From contig CANNEA010000002.1 of assembly GCA_947503525.1 (NCBI GenBank), positions 682,001-746,000 of the forward strand: a stretch of DNA of 64,000 nucleotides, written 5' to 3'. The stretch comes from an uncultured Carboxylicivirga sp. (GTDB taxonomy: Bacteria > Bacteroidota > Bacteroidia > Bacteroidales > Marinilabiliaceae). A model generated the notes under the pieces. That model had not been told where the DNA came from, made no database searches, and saw only the letters and a program-made list of their open reading frames with translations. The translations under genes were made by a program, and so were the position numbers. This document shows positions 51,597 to 62,409 of the stretch, one piece after another. The stretch's first letter is position 1. Each line of letters begins with the position of its first letter.

Positions 51597-54500
51597 ATGC
51601 GAATACTAAAAATAGAAATTCAGAATATCAATTCGCTACGTTGCGAGAAGCCCATTGTTATTGATTTTGAAAGTGAGCACTTTCAGGATGTAGGCTTATT
51701 TGCCATTACAGGGTCGACCGGAGCAGGTAAGACAACTTTGCTTGATGCCATTTGCATAGGACTTTATCAGAGTGTTCCGCGTTTCAATCAGAAAAATAGT
51801 CGTGGCAATCTTCAAGATGTTGTGAGTTATGGAGCAGATCATGCCATGGCTCGAATTACTTTTCAAGTGCTTAATGGACGTTACGAAGCCTTCTGGAGCA
51901 TGCGTTTACGACAAAAAGGAGGTAAGCCACTGAGCAATCCACGTGAAGAAGTAAGGCTGAAAGATCTCAATAATGCGAAGATCCTTGCGGAAAAAAAAAC
52001 GCAGCTTAAGACAAAAGTTGAAGAGATTACCCAACTAAATTACCAGCAATTTTTACGATCTGTAATGTTGGCGCAAGGAGAATTTGCTGCTTTTCTATCT
52101 GCTGATAATAAGGACAAGGGCACACTTCTGGAACAGATTACCGGTGAAGAGATTTACAAGCGGATTGGTGAATCTTTGGGAACTCGAATTGGAGAAGAAA
52201 GGTATAAGTTGGAACAAATCGATAAACGTATTAATGTTGAAGATTTATTAAGTGATGAACAGAAGCACACTCTAAATCAAGAAAGGGATTTAAATACCAT
52301 CAAACTTAAAGAGATTGATGGAAGTATTCAGAACAATGAAACAATTCTAAGTTGGTACAAAAAACAAGAGGAATTAGATAAAACTAAAGGAATTTTAGAA
52401 TCACGATTTAGTAACTTAAAGGAACAACAGGATAATTTTAAGCCTCAGTCAGATCAACTGAAAAGGCATACTGAGGCTGAGCCCTTCCAAAGCGTGCTTA
52501 AAGACATTAATCGGATTGAGCAGGATCAGGCTAAAAATCAAGCGGAACAAAAGAAACTTACGGATTCTCTTAGTCTTCAGGAGATAAAACTAAAGCAGAC
52601 TAAAGAACAGGAGCAATTGAATAAAAAGGCTTCCATACAAGCTGATGCTGTTCTTACGGAGTGGATACCCAAGTTGGAGCAAGTCGCTCAGTGGGATATC
52701 CAACTGGAGGCTCAGAGCAAAGTTAATGCTGAATTAGAACTGCAGGTTAACAAGCTGAGCCATGAAATTAATGAGCATTTAAAAGTAAAAAATAATTTGT
52801 CTGAGGAGCTTAATAAAGGCAAGTTAACAAAAACGGGGATTGAGACCTATCTTAAAGAAAACAAGCATTTGGTGCAAGTTGAGGAAGCCATGCAAAGCTG
52901 GGTTTCGAAGTTAACAACCAGAAAAGATTTATACAGTCAGGGAGCGAAGTTTATTGATGAATTAAATAAGCTAAAAAAGAAGGCAGAGGATTGTACAAAG
53001 CAGTTTGTTGAGAAAACAGCTTTACTGGAAAAAGAACAGCCAAAATCGAAAAATCTTGAGAAAGATATTCAGGAACTAGCCAAAAAGATAAAGCAAAAGG
53101 ATTTGCAGAGTTTGTTAAATGAGCAGGAGAAAGCCACTAAAATGCGTGAGGCATTACGAGAATTACATTCACAGGCTTTGGAATTTGAAGTTATAAGTAA
53201 AAGAAAGCTTGAATTTACAGCGCAAGAAGTAAAGACTAAGGCTCAGGTAAATTCTTTAGAAAAACAACACAAGATCTGCTGTGAGGAATTGAGTGGGGCA
53301 AAAAAAGTGTTTGAGGATGGACGTAAAATAGTTGAACTAGAGAATAAGATCAAGAGTTTTGAAGAAGAACGAAAGAAATTGGTTGAAGGTGAACCATGCA
53401 GTTTATGCGGATCAACCGCCCACCCATACGTTCAGGATTATGCCGACTTAACTTTGGATGAATCACAACAGGAGTTGGAAAAACGTGAGCTGAAGTTTAA
53501 TGGACTTCAAAAGCAAGAAAGACAAATCAGCATACAATTGGCTGAACAACAGAAAGAAATAGAACAGCTTGAAAATAATATAAAAGAAACCGGTTTAAAG
53601 TTGGATGAGCTAATGAAGCAGTTCTCTTTAACTGATTTAGAGCTAAATATTAATAATAAAGAAGAAATACTTAATGAGGGCTTAAAAGCAAAAACAAATA
53701 TTGAAGAACTTGGAAAGCTAATTAGGCAGCTCCAGGATTGGCAGAAAGATAAAGAGCTTAAGGATGGAGAACTAAAAATAGAAACACAGAAATGTACTGT
53801 TTTAAATAATGAGTTGATTGCTCTACAACAAGATGATAAAAGCCTGAAAGAATCATTATTGCTTGCGAATAAAAGGAAAGAAAATGTGGAAGTTGAGATC
53901 AAGAAATTGGAGTTGGAACTTTCGGATAAAATGCAGGCCTTTGAATTGAATATTCCTTCACCAGAACTAAGCGATGCCTTTGTTGATGAACTGAATGCCT
54001 CGATAATTAATTATCGTAATCGGAACGATGAGCTAAATACCTTAACAAAGGCCTTGTCCGAAACATCTTTGAAACTTCAACATACTAATGATGCACAAGT
54101 AGTAAAAACTGAAGATAAGAAGTCAAAAGAAGAATTGCTTAAACAGCAAGAGGCTGCTCAAATACAATTATTGAAAAAACGAATTGAGTTTCTGCCAAAG
54201 GAGGTTTCCACTGAAGATAAAAGAAAGGTATTACAGGAGAATGTACAGGCGAAACGTCAGCAGCATGAATCGATACTTACAAGCTTAAATGCAATTACAA
54301 CGCAACTCAGCTCTGATCAATCATCACTTAAAAAACTAAAGTCCGATTCAGAAGACAGTAAAAAGGTGCTGACTCAGCTAATCGATGATTTGGATAAAAC
54401 AATTGCTGCATCAAGCTTCAATGAACGATCTGAATTAGAGCAAGCCATGTTGTCTTTTGATTCAAAAAGCGCTTTACAAACTGAGCAACAAAAGTTGGAA

Positions 54501-55256
54501 GCTTTGGCCATTGAGTTAAATACTTTGGAAACTCAGCTCGCTAATTCCGAGTTTAAACAAAAGGAAGAAAAGACCTTTGATGTGAGTAATGCTTTTGCCA
54601 TTGATCAAAAGAAAGAACTTTTAGATAAAAAAGATGCAATAGTAAAGCGTTCGGGTGAGATGGAACAGATGTTGGCAAAAGACAAGGAGATAGAAGAACG
54701 TAACAAATTGGTGGTACAGGAAAAACGAGATCAGGAAAAGGTGGTAAAGAAATACCGGGACTTGCTTCAGCTATTGGGTGGATCAAAACATGCCTTTAAT
54801 ACCTATGTGCAGCGCCTCACACTTAAAAACCTGATAACAATGGCTAATCGTCATCTGTTCAAGCTGAATCGGCGCTATTCCTTAAAAATGAATGAGCACT
54901 ATAAAAGTGGAGAAGAACTGAATTTTATGTTGGTTGATCATTATCAAACTGATGAAACTCGTTTAGTGGATACATCAAGTGGTGGAGAGAAGTTTTTGAT
55001 TAGCCTGGCTCTGGCTTTGGGCTTGTCGGATCTGGCCAGTAAAAATGTCAGTATCGGTTCATTATTTATAGATGAAGGTTTTGGGACACTGGATAATTCT
55101 ACACTAGAAACCGTGATTGCTACTTTATCAACTTTACAATCGCAAGGCAAGATGATTGGTGTAATTTCACATGTAGAAAACTTAAAAGACCGTATTTCAA
55201 CTCAAATAAAAGTAATGAAAACAAAAAATGGAATAAGTGAAGTTGAGATTGTTTAG
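51597..55256 (+). CDS. sbcC: Exonuclease SbcC (Rad50-like ATPase)
   Basis: SMC-like ATPase partner of SbcD. Walker A TGSTGAGKTTLLDAI begins at residue 38, with the Q-loop in the MLAQGEFAAFL segment. Two long coiled-coil arms enclose a zinc hook CSLC at 601-604, close to the middle, as expected for two equal arms. The signature SSGGEKFLISLALALGLSDL and Walker B FIDEGFGTLD lie near 1125-1165, and the D/H-loop region ends in VISHVE. At 1,219 residues it is longer than the E. coli 1,048, with the extra length in the coiled coils. The high Lys/Glu/Gln content is normal for this type. Confidence 0.95.
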   Translation: MRILKIEIQNINSLRCEKPIVIDFESEHFQDVGLFAITGSTGAGKTTLLDAICIGLYQSVPRFNQKNSRGNLQDVVSYGADHAMARITFQVLNGRYEAFWSMRLRQKGGKPLSNPREEVRLKDLNNAKILAEKKTQLKTKVEEITQLNYQQFLRSVMLAQGEFAAFLSADNKDKGTLLEQITGEEIYKRIGESLGTRIGEERYKLEQIDKRINVEDLLSDEQKHTLNQERDLNTIKLKEIDGSIQNNETILSWYKKQEELDKTKGILESRFSNLKEQQDNFKPQSDQLKRHTEAEPFQSVLKDINRIEQDQAKNQAEQKKLTDSLSLQEIKLKQTKEQEQLNKKASIQADAVLTEWIPKLEQVAQWDIQLEAQSKVNAELELQVNKLSHEINEHLKVKNNLSEELNKGKLTKTGIETYLKENKHLVQVEEAMQSWVSKLTTRKDLYSQGAKFIDELNKLKKKAEDCTKQFVEKTALLEKEQPKSKNLEKDIQELAKKIKQKDLQSLLNEQEKATKMREALRELHSQALEFEVISKRKLEFTAQEVKTKAQVNSLEKQHKICCEELSGAKKVFEDGRKIVELENKIKSFEEERKKLVEGEPCSLCGSTAHPYVQDYADLTLDESQQELEKRELKFNGLQKQERQISIQLAEQQKEIEQLENNIKETGLKLDELMKQFSLTDLELNINNKEEILNEGLKAKTNIEELGKLIRQLQDWQKDKELKDGELKIETQKCTVLNNELIALQQDDKSLKESLLLANKRKENVEVEIKKLELELSDKMQAFELNIPSPELSDAFVDELNASIINYRNRNDELNTLTKALSETSLKLQHTNDAQVVKTEDKKSKEELLKQQEAAQIQLLKKRIEFLPKEVSTEDKRKVLQENVQAKRQQHESILTSLNAITTQLSSDQSSLKKLKSDSEDSKKVLTQLIDDLDKTIAASSFNERSELEQAMLSFDSKSALQTEQQKLEALAIELNTLETQLANSEFKQKEEKTFDVSNAFAIDQKKELLDKKDAIVKRSGEMEQMLAKDKEIEERNKLVVQEKRDQEKVVKKYRDLLQLLGGSKHAFNTYVQRLTLKNLITMANRHLFKLNRRYSLKMNEHYKSGEELNFMLVDHYQTDETRLVDTSSGGEKFLISLALALGLSDLASKNVSIGSLFIDEGFGTLDNSTLETVIATLSTLQSQGKMIGVISHVENLKDRISTQIKVMKTKNGISEVEIV

Positions 55257-55310
55257 CTCAGTAAAATTGTTGAGAATCTGAGTTTACTCGTCTAATCCAA
55301 TCTTATTAAT

Positions 55311-55318
55311 TACTTTTG
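55311..55318 (+). promoter_or_regulatory. -7 box (TACTTTTG) for the ankyrin lipoprotein
   Basis: A perfect TAnnTTTG match 37 bases before the ATG at 55356; no clear -33 element. Confidence 0.45.
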
Positions 55319-55355
55319 GGATGAATCATTTTTAAAAGCTCTTTATACCTATAGC

Positions 55356-55970
55356 ATGATCAAATTAAGCAAAGCATTACAAGTAACAATATTAACATTC
55401 GCCTTATCGGCCTGTGGAAATACGAACCAAAAGCAGAAGGTTGAATCGAATGAGTCCACTCAGGAGTCAACAGCCGAACTTGTTAAACCAGAAGTGAATA
55501 TGGATCAGTTCTTTCAAATGGCTCTGGATGGCAATATTACATTTGTGGAAGATGCTTTGGCTAAAGGTGTAGATATCAATGCTATTGATGCCAATAAGCG
55601 AAGTGCTTTAATGTTAGCTTCTTTTAATGGCCACCAACACATAGTACGTCTATTACTCGAAAAAGGCGCTGATGTGCATTTGGTTGATGAAACTGATCGC
55701 ACGGCTTTAATGTTTGCATCAACCGGACCCTTTAATGCTACCGTTGTTGATTTGATTAATGCCGGTTCTGATGTTAATGCCATTGATAATCATGAGAACT
55801 GGACTCCTGTTATGTTTGCCGCCGGCGAGGGGCAGCTTGAGGTGGTTAAAACGTTGGTTGCTAACGGTGCTGACCTAAGCATGGTGGATGTTGATGGCGA
55901 GAGTTCTTTGGACTTTGCGCGTAGCAAAGGGCATCAGAACGTAATTGATTATCTGGTATCCTTGAAATAA
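55356..55970 (+). CDS. Ankyrin repeat lipoprotein
   Basis: A 204-residue lipoprotein with lipobox Cys20 (FALSAC) and a short Asn/Gln/Ser/Glu-rich linker. From about residue 50, four ankyrin repeats follow: ALMLASFNGHQHIVRLLLEKG, ALMFASTGPFNATVVDLINAG, PVMFAAGEGQLEVVKTLVANG and a capping SLDFARSKGHQNVIDYLVSL. Ankyrin repeats mediate protein binding; related periplasmic proteins (AnkB-like) are linked to oxidative stress protection in some bacteria, but no such partner is adjacent here. The gene converges with a GT9 glycosyltransferase. Confidence 0.88.
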   Translation: MIKLSKALQVTILTFALSACGNTNQKQKVESNESTQESTAELVKPEVNMDQFFQMALDGNITFVEDALAKGVDINAIDANKRSALMLASFNGHQHIVRLLLEKGADVHLVDETDRTALMFASTGPFNATVVDLINAGSDVNAIDNHENWTPVMFAAGEGQLEVVKTLVANGADLSMVDVDGESSLDFARSKGHQNVIDYLVSLK

Positions 55971-55976
55971 TGTGGT

Positions 55977-56006
55977 AGCCTAGGTGTTATATTATACCCA
56001 GGCTTT
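55977..56006 (+). terminator. Terminator between the ankyrin gene and the GT9 gene
   Basis: AGCCTAGGT (55977-55985) pairs with ACCCAGGCT (55996-56004) with one mismatch, followed by TT. It lies between converging genes. Confidence 0.5.
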
Positions 56007-56019
56007 AGTTATAAGGATT

Positions 56020-57042
56020 CTATTCGAATCGGATATTTGCAGCCACTTGTTGAGGTGTTATATCCATCATGCACTTCTTTATTTCCTTAAGTTTACACTT
56101 GGCATTTCCATCTTTAGTGCATGGTCGGCAAGGCAAGTCCACTTCCATTACTTTCATGTTTGGTCCTGACGGATATCCAAAGGCCGTTGGACCAATAAGT
56201 GCTAAGCCATTTTTCTGAAATAAATCAGCGGCATGTAGAAAGCCGGTATCGCCACTGATGACAAATGAAGCGTGCCATACCGTGCAAAAACTTTCCATTA
56301 AGGAGCTTTTCCCGGCAAGGTTGATGACCCGATCCGGAGCTGCAGATTTAATATCTTCGCAGAAAGTATCACTTGGTCCACCCAAGACAACAAAATATAA
56401 GTCTGGTCGCAATTCAATCAGTTGTTGCCAATAGCTTACAGGCCATCTTTTAAGTTCCCAGGCAGCCGAAGGAACAAGTGCAACCCATTTTTTACCTTCA
56501 GGAATCTGGCTTAAGACCAAAGAATCAATTTTATCCTGAACGCTTTGAGGAAATTGCCAATTGCTGAATGGGGTATTAAATTCGTTAACTTCCCATTTGC
56601 GAATCGGATTACGAAATGAATCCAGGGCTTTAAAAGGTTGAGGAAGTAAATTGATGCCAAGTTTAAAAAGTAATAAGCGCTTGATGCGGTCTTTATGTCG
56701 GGTGATCAGTTTGTTTTTCTGAACCAGATTACAAATACCCAAAGGACATAATACCAATTTAAGTATGTTGGAGCGGATATTACTATGTGCATCATAAATC
56801 AAGTCATACTTTTCCGCCTTAAGTTTGGCACCAAGCTTAAATACTCCTGAGAATCCTTCTTTACGATCAAACTCCCATATCTTGTTTATCCTGGGATCAA
56901 TCCTGACCAAAGAAGCCATGTCGGCACGAGCCACCCAATGTATTTCAGCATTAGGGTATTTATTTTTTAATCCGGTAACTACCGACATACATTGAATAAT
57001 GTCTCCAATAGAACTTAATCGTATAACCAGAATCTTGTCCAT
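56020..57042 (-). CDS. Glycosyltransferase family 9 (heptosyltransferase-like)
   Basis: A 340-residue GT-B enzyme of the ADP-heptose:LPS heptosyltransferase family. The N-terminal half begins ILVIRLSSIGDIIQCMSVV, the classic GT9 start with the Asp13 position. The C-terminal half has VALVPSAAWELKRWPVSYWQQL, VVLGGPSD, NLAGKSSLMESF and GDTGFLHAADLF plus LIGPTAFGYPSGP. It probably adds a sugar to LPS core or lipooligosaccharide on the cytoplasmic side of the inner membrane. A Cys-rich tail (CRPCTKDGNAKCKLKEIKKCM) looks like a possible metal site and is common in Bacteroidota GT9 proteins. It stands alone, separated from atpC by a terminator. Confidence 0.88.
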   Translation of the reverse strand: MDKILVIRLSSIGDIIQCMSVVTGLKNKYPNAEIHWVARADMASLVRIDPRINKIWEFDRKEGFSGVFKLGAKLKAEKYDLIYDAHSNIRSNILKLVLCPLGICNLVQKNKLITRHKDRIKRLLLFKLGINLLPQPFKALDSFRNPIRKWEVNEFNTPFSNWQFPQSVQDKIDSLVLSQIPEGKKWVALVPSAAWELKRWPVSYWQQLIELRPDLYFVVLGGPSDTFCEDIKSAAPDRVINLAGKSSLMESFCTVWHASFVISGDTGFLHAADLFQKNGLALIGPTAFGYPSGPNMKVMEVDLPCRPCTKDGNAKCKLKEIKKCMMDITPQQVAANIRFE

Positions 57043-57063
57043 TCCAAAAATTTCCCCAAAAAT

Positions 57064-57096
57064 AGAAAAATCCCGGCTGACAACCGGGATTTTTCT
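57064..57096 (-). terminator. Terminator of atpDC
   Basis: A perfect 13-bp stem AGAAAAATCCCGG (57064-57076) / CCGGGATTTTTCT (57084-57096). A/T pairs at the base of the stem provide a U-rich tail on the minus strand, after atpC. Confidence 0.85.
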
Positions 57097-57130
57097 AATT
57101 CTATATATTCAATTTAAGAATATCTGTATT

Positions 57131-57375
57131 CTATGCGTGAATAAGGATCACCATTTTGTTGTTTTTACATTCAACAACACCACTTTTACAGTCGAAGAAA
57201 TTTTCATGACCATCTTTACCAATCACGCGAATTTTCCCTTCGTTTAAAACAGAAACGATAGGAGCATGATTTTTGAGTACAGTAAATTCTCCTTTTTCAC
57301 CCGGTACCTGAACCAAACCAACAGGTGCATCATAAATGATTTTTAAGGGTGTTACTATTTCACAATGAAGATCCA

Positions 57376-57376
<1 letters not shown>
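57131..57376 (-). CDS. atpC: F0F1 ATP synthase subunit epsilon
   Basis: An 81-residue epsilon subunit that forms part of the rotor stalk of ATP synthase. It has the N-terminal beta-sandwich (LHCEIVTPLKIIYDAP, GEFTVLKNHAPIVSVLNEG) and lacks the C-terminal helical inhibitory hairpin present in the 139-residue E. coli subunit. Short epsilon subunits are usual in Bacteroidota. Its ATG overlaps the atpD stop by one base (TAATG), so translation is coupled. The rest of the atp genes (a, c, b, delta, alpha, gamma) are not here, matching the split operon of the phylum. Confidence 0.95.
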
Positions 57377-58914
<1,538 letters not shown>

Positions 58915-58934
58915 TTATTACTTTTTAATGTTAC

Positions 58935-59909
58935 CTATCGTGATCTTTCAATCAATTTAACAGCAAATTGGCGAAGTTCATTTTTCATACTTTCTTTCCC
59001 GTTGACATTATCTAAAGCTATCATTGCTTTATCAAAGTAGAAACTCATTTTATCACGAGCTAACTTATCAACTCCCAGTTCATTATAAATGCTTCTGACG
59101 GCATTTATTTTTTCATCTTTATCGTATGATTCAGACTTTATCCAAGCTTGCAGTTCTTGATGCAAAGAACCCGACGCCATTTGTAACGCATTAATAAGTA
59201 AAAATGTTTTCTTGTTATTAACAATATCTCCACCAATTGCTTTTCCAAACGTTTCAAGGTTTCCGTAAACATCTAAAAAATCATCTTGCAATTGGAAAGC
59301 TAAGCCAATATTTTCACCAAATTCATAAAGAAAGTTCGCATCCTCATTACTGGCGCCTCCAATAATTGCACCGGTTTTTAAACTGCCAGCTAAAAGCACG
59401 GCAGTCTTTAGGCGTATCATATTAAGATACTCATCAACCTGTACGTCATCGCGGCTTTCAAACTCCATGTCGAACTGCTGTCCTTCGCAAACTTCCATTG
59501 CAGTTTGACTAAATAAATCCAAAACCTCTTTCAAGCATGAAGTATCAACACATGAGATGTATTGATAGGCTTTAATAAGCATGGCATCGCCTGATAATAT
59601 TGCAGTGTTGTCATCCCATTTAACATGAACGGTAGGTCGATTCCGTCTAACATCAGCCTTGTCCATAACATCATCGTGAAGCAAAGTGAAATTATGAAAG
59701 ACCTCCAGCCCGATACCAGCTTGAAAAGCTTTTTCCATTTTATCATCGAACAAATAACAAGCAGCCAGACATAAGGTAGGTCGAATCCGTTTTCCGCCCA
59801 GAGACATCACATATTCAATGGGCAAGTAAAGCCCTTCAGGATGGCTAACAAATTTTTCCTTGGCCATGGCTTTTTCAACAACAACTTGTAGATCGGCTAT
59901 AGTATGCAT
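58935..59909 (-). CDS. Polyprenyl diphosphate synthase
   Basis: A 324-residue trans-isoprenyl diphosphate synthase. The first Asp-rich motif DDVMD is at 79-83, followed by RRNRP, and the second is DDFLD in FQLQDDFLDVYG. KGGRIRP-like GGKRIRP (38-44) binds IPP. A final SFYFDKAM-type region precedes the charged C-terminus. It probably makes the prenyl chain for menaquinone or a C15-C20 precursor; chain length cannot be set from this. It starts 10 bases downstream of the end of the MMPL-type exporter gene on the same strand, and atpDC follows 45 bp downstream. Confidence 0.92.
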   Translation of the reverse strand: MHTIADLQVVVEKAMAKEKFVSHPEGLYLPIEYVMSLGGKRIRPTLCLAACYLFDDKMEKAFQAGIGLEVFHNFTLLHDDVMDKADVRRNRPTVHVKWDDNTAILSGDAMLIKAYQYISCVDTSCLKEVLDLFSQTAMEVCEGQQFDMEFESRDDVQVDEYLNMIRLKTAVLLAGSLKTGAIIGGASNEDANFLYEFGENIGLAFQLQDDFLDVYGNLETFGKAIGGDIVNNKKTFLLINALQMASGSLHQELQAWIKSESYDKDEKINAVRSIYNELGVDKLARDKMSFYFDKAMIALDNVNGKESMKNELRQFAVKLIERSR

Positions 59910-59918
59910 ATGGTAAAA

Positions 59919-62330
59919 TTATTCTTTTGTTTGATCCGTTTTATCGTTCTTTTCAATGGTCAATTCTTCCAGCTCTATATCTTCATCTTCATTGTAGATT
60001 TGAAGTAATGGTTCCTTAAATGACTGATTTGTTATTGACTTTTCTAAAGTAAGCAATAATGCGGGTAACAATATAAGATTCGAAAATAAGGCTATAAGTA
60101 GGGTTACCGCAACTAACACCCCTAAAGCTACGGTTCCGCCAAATTGAGATACACTAAAAATACCAAATCCAAAGAATAATATGATGGATGTATAAATCAT
60201 ACTCACCCCCGTTTCTTTGAGTGCCAATACCACAGCAGCACGGATACTCCAGTTGGTTTCAGATAATTCTTGCCGGTATTTGGCCAGATAGTGAATGGTA
60301 TCATCCACAGAAATTCCAAAGGCAATACTAAAAACAAGTATTGTAGATGGTTTAATTGGAATATTAAAGAAGCCCATCAAAGCAGCAGTCATAATTAATG
60401 GAAACAGATTAGGTATCAGTGACACCAATACCATCCGCTTGGATGAAAACATCCAAGCCATAAATGAAGCAATGAGTACAACCGCCAACATTAGACTTGT
60501 AAAAAGATTACGAATTAGGTAGTCTGTACCTTTAAAAAATACAACACTTGCTCCGGTTACCGATGTTTTATATTTATCTGGAGAAAAGATTTTGTCTATT
60601 TTTTCTCGTATTTCTTTATCAAGACTTACCATTTCAGTGGTGCCAATGTCTTTCATTCGATAGCTTAACCTGGCTTTTTGCTTTGTAGAATCAACAAAAT
60701 TGGTAATTATGCCTGATTGTCCTTCGGCATTGCTTCGTCCAACATAAGACAGTATAAAATTGCGCTCCTGATTACTCGGTATTTTGTAATGCTGTTTTTT
60801 ACCATTGTAAAAGGCTTGTCTCGAGAACTTCACCACTTCAACTAAAGAGATAGGTTTTGATATGGCATCTAATTCAGCCATTTCATCCTGCAACTTATCC
60901 ATTTTTGATAAGTTACTGCGTTGAATAACACCATTAGGTTTTTTGGTGTCAATCATTATTTCTAGCGGCATGAGGCCATTAAAGTTGGACTCAAAAAATT
61001 TAAGATCAAGGTACAAGGGATCATCATGTGGAATATCATCCAGCATGTAGCCTGTAGTTTTAATTCTTGATATACCAATTGCCGCCACTAAAAGCATAGA
61101 AATGGCAACGACATATACGACTGAACGATGATTAAGAGAAATTTTAACCAAATAATTAACTGCCTTTGAAATAACTTGATTGTCCAGATGTTTAACGTGT
61201 CGTTCTTTAGGACCATCAAGGAAACTAAATATTATAGGGATCAATAAAATAGACAGGAAAAATACAACCAGAATATTAATAGCGGCAATCACGCCAAACT
61301 CAACAAGTATGTCACTACTGGTGAATACAAATGTGCCGAATCCGGAAGCAGTTGTAAGGTTGGTTAAGAACGTGGCATTTCCAATTTTACGTATTACCCT
61401 TTGAAGTGCCTTAATCTTGTTTTTATGTTTTCTGTATTCCTGATGGTATTTATTTAAGAGAAATACAGAATTTGGAATGCCAATGACGATAATAAGTGGT
61501 GGAATCATTCCGGTAAGAATGGTGATTTTGTAACCGAACAAAGCCTGAATACCAAGAGCCCAAATTACAGCAATAACCACAACCAACATTGAGAATAACA
61601 CTACTTTAAATGATCGGAAGAAGAGGAAGATAATTACAGCTGTTATTCCAAGGGCCAGAAAGATAAACATATTAAGCTCTTTCTTAATCATTTCAGCGGT
61701 AACAACTCTTATGTATGGCAATCCGGAGTAATGCAGTTCTTTTTTGGTTTTAGAAATATACTCGTCCCCCGCTTTTTGAATGTCATTTATTAGACCTACT
61801 CTTTCCTTACTAAGAAAAATTTCGTCATCAAGAGTAACGGCTATCAGATATGCATCTTTAGATTTATTGTAAACCAATTGCTCATAAAAAGGTAAATTTT
61901 GGAATACCTCCTTAAGTGAGTCGAGTTCTGTCTGAAACCTGACTTTCTCAGGGAATATGGGCTTAATTTCAAACTGCTTTTTTTTTGTGTTTTTCTTCAG
62001 TTCGTAGGTTTGACCAATTGAAAAGACAGATGTTACTCCATCTATATCCATCAAGGTCTCTGAAAAGTCTTGCCAGTGATTAAATTCTTCCAGCTCAAAA
62101 AAGTCATCGTTTTGAATGCCTATTATAACCAGATTACCACCACTGCCAAAGGTTTCTACAAAAGATTGATTTGCCAGATATGTTGAATCATCTTCCGGTA
62201 ACAATGGCGCATATTGATACGACATCTCTATTCTTCTGGATTGTATTCCCATAAACAGTGTAAGGAGAAACAATCCAATAAGTATTGCTATTCTATTACG
62301 TAATATATATCCTGCTATTCTAATCCACAT
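59919..62330 (-). CDS. RND/MMPL family exporter
   Basis: An 803-residue inner-membrane protein with about 12 helices in two similar halves. Each half has one N-terminal helix, a large periplasmic loop (about 35-220 and 420-620) and five further helices. Motif-like segments include GMIPPLIIVIGIPNSVFLLNKYH in the first half and FSIAFGISVDDTIHYLAKYRQE in the second, where the Asp pair fits the proton relay of RND-type pumps. It resembles the predicted MMPL exporters for lipids, hopanoids or similar hydrophobic compounds in Bacteroidota; the cargo is unknown. The polyprenyl synthase gene follows 10 bases downstream, so lipid-type cargo is plausible. Confidence 0.88.
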   Translation of the reverse strand: MWIRIAGYILRNRIAILIGLFLLTLFMGIQSRRIEMSYQYAPLLPEDDSTYLANQSFVETFGSGGNLVIIGIQNDDFFELEEFNHWQDFSETLMDIDGVTSVFSIGQTYELKKNTKKKQFEIKPIFPEKVRFQTELDSLKEVFQNLPFYEQLVYNKSKDAYLIAVTLDDEIFLSKERVGLINDIQKAGDEYISKTKKELHYSGLPYIRVVTAEMIKKELNMFIFLALGITAVIIFLFFRSFKVVLFSMLVVVIAVIWALGIQALFGYKITILTGMIPPLIIVIGIPNSVFLLNKYHQEYRKHKNKIKALQRVIRKIGNATFLTNLTTASGFGTFVFTSSDILVEFGVIAAINILVVFFLSILLIPIIFSFLDGPKERHVKHLDNQVISKAVNYLVKISLNHRSVVYVVAISMLLVAAIGISRIKTTGYMLDDIPHDDPLYLDLKFFESNFNGLMPLEIMIDTKKPNGVIQRSNLSKMDKLQDEMAELDAISKPISLVEVVKFSRQAFYNGKKQHYKIPSNQERNFILSYVGRSNAEGQSGIITNFVDSTKQKARLSYRMKDIGTTEMVSLDKEIREKIDKIFSPDKYKTSVTGASVVFFKGTDYLIRNLFTSLMLAVVLIASFMAWMFSSKRMVLVSLIPNLFPLIMTAALMGFFNIPIKPSTILVFSIAFGISVDDTIHYLAKYRQELSETNWSIRAAVVLALKETGVSMIYTSIILFFGFGIFSVSQFGGTVALGVLVAVTLLIALFSNLILLPALLLTLEKSITNQSFKEPLLQIYNEDEDIELEELTIEKNDKTDQTKE

Positions 62331-62409
62331 CTCTCAATTCTTCTTCAGTCAATTTTAATCTTGCGAAAGTAGGTAAAAACCATAGGTCCACCAATCCCAA
62401 TTTAAGTAA

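Noticed and set aside
53507-53902. A 131-codon serine-rich reverse frame inside sbcC
   Set aside because: It is the mirror of the Lys/Glu-rich coiled-coil coding sequence, a common artefact.
16223-57096. Recurring hairpins with GGCCATC or GGCT arms as a mobile repeat family
   Set aside because: Each sits directly behind a gene with a T-rich tail and is explained as an ordinary terminator; the shared bases are short.
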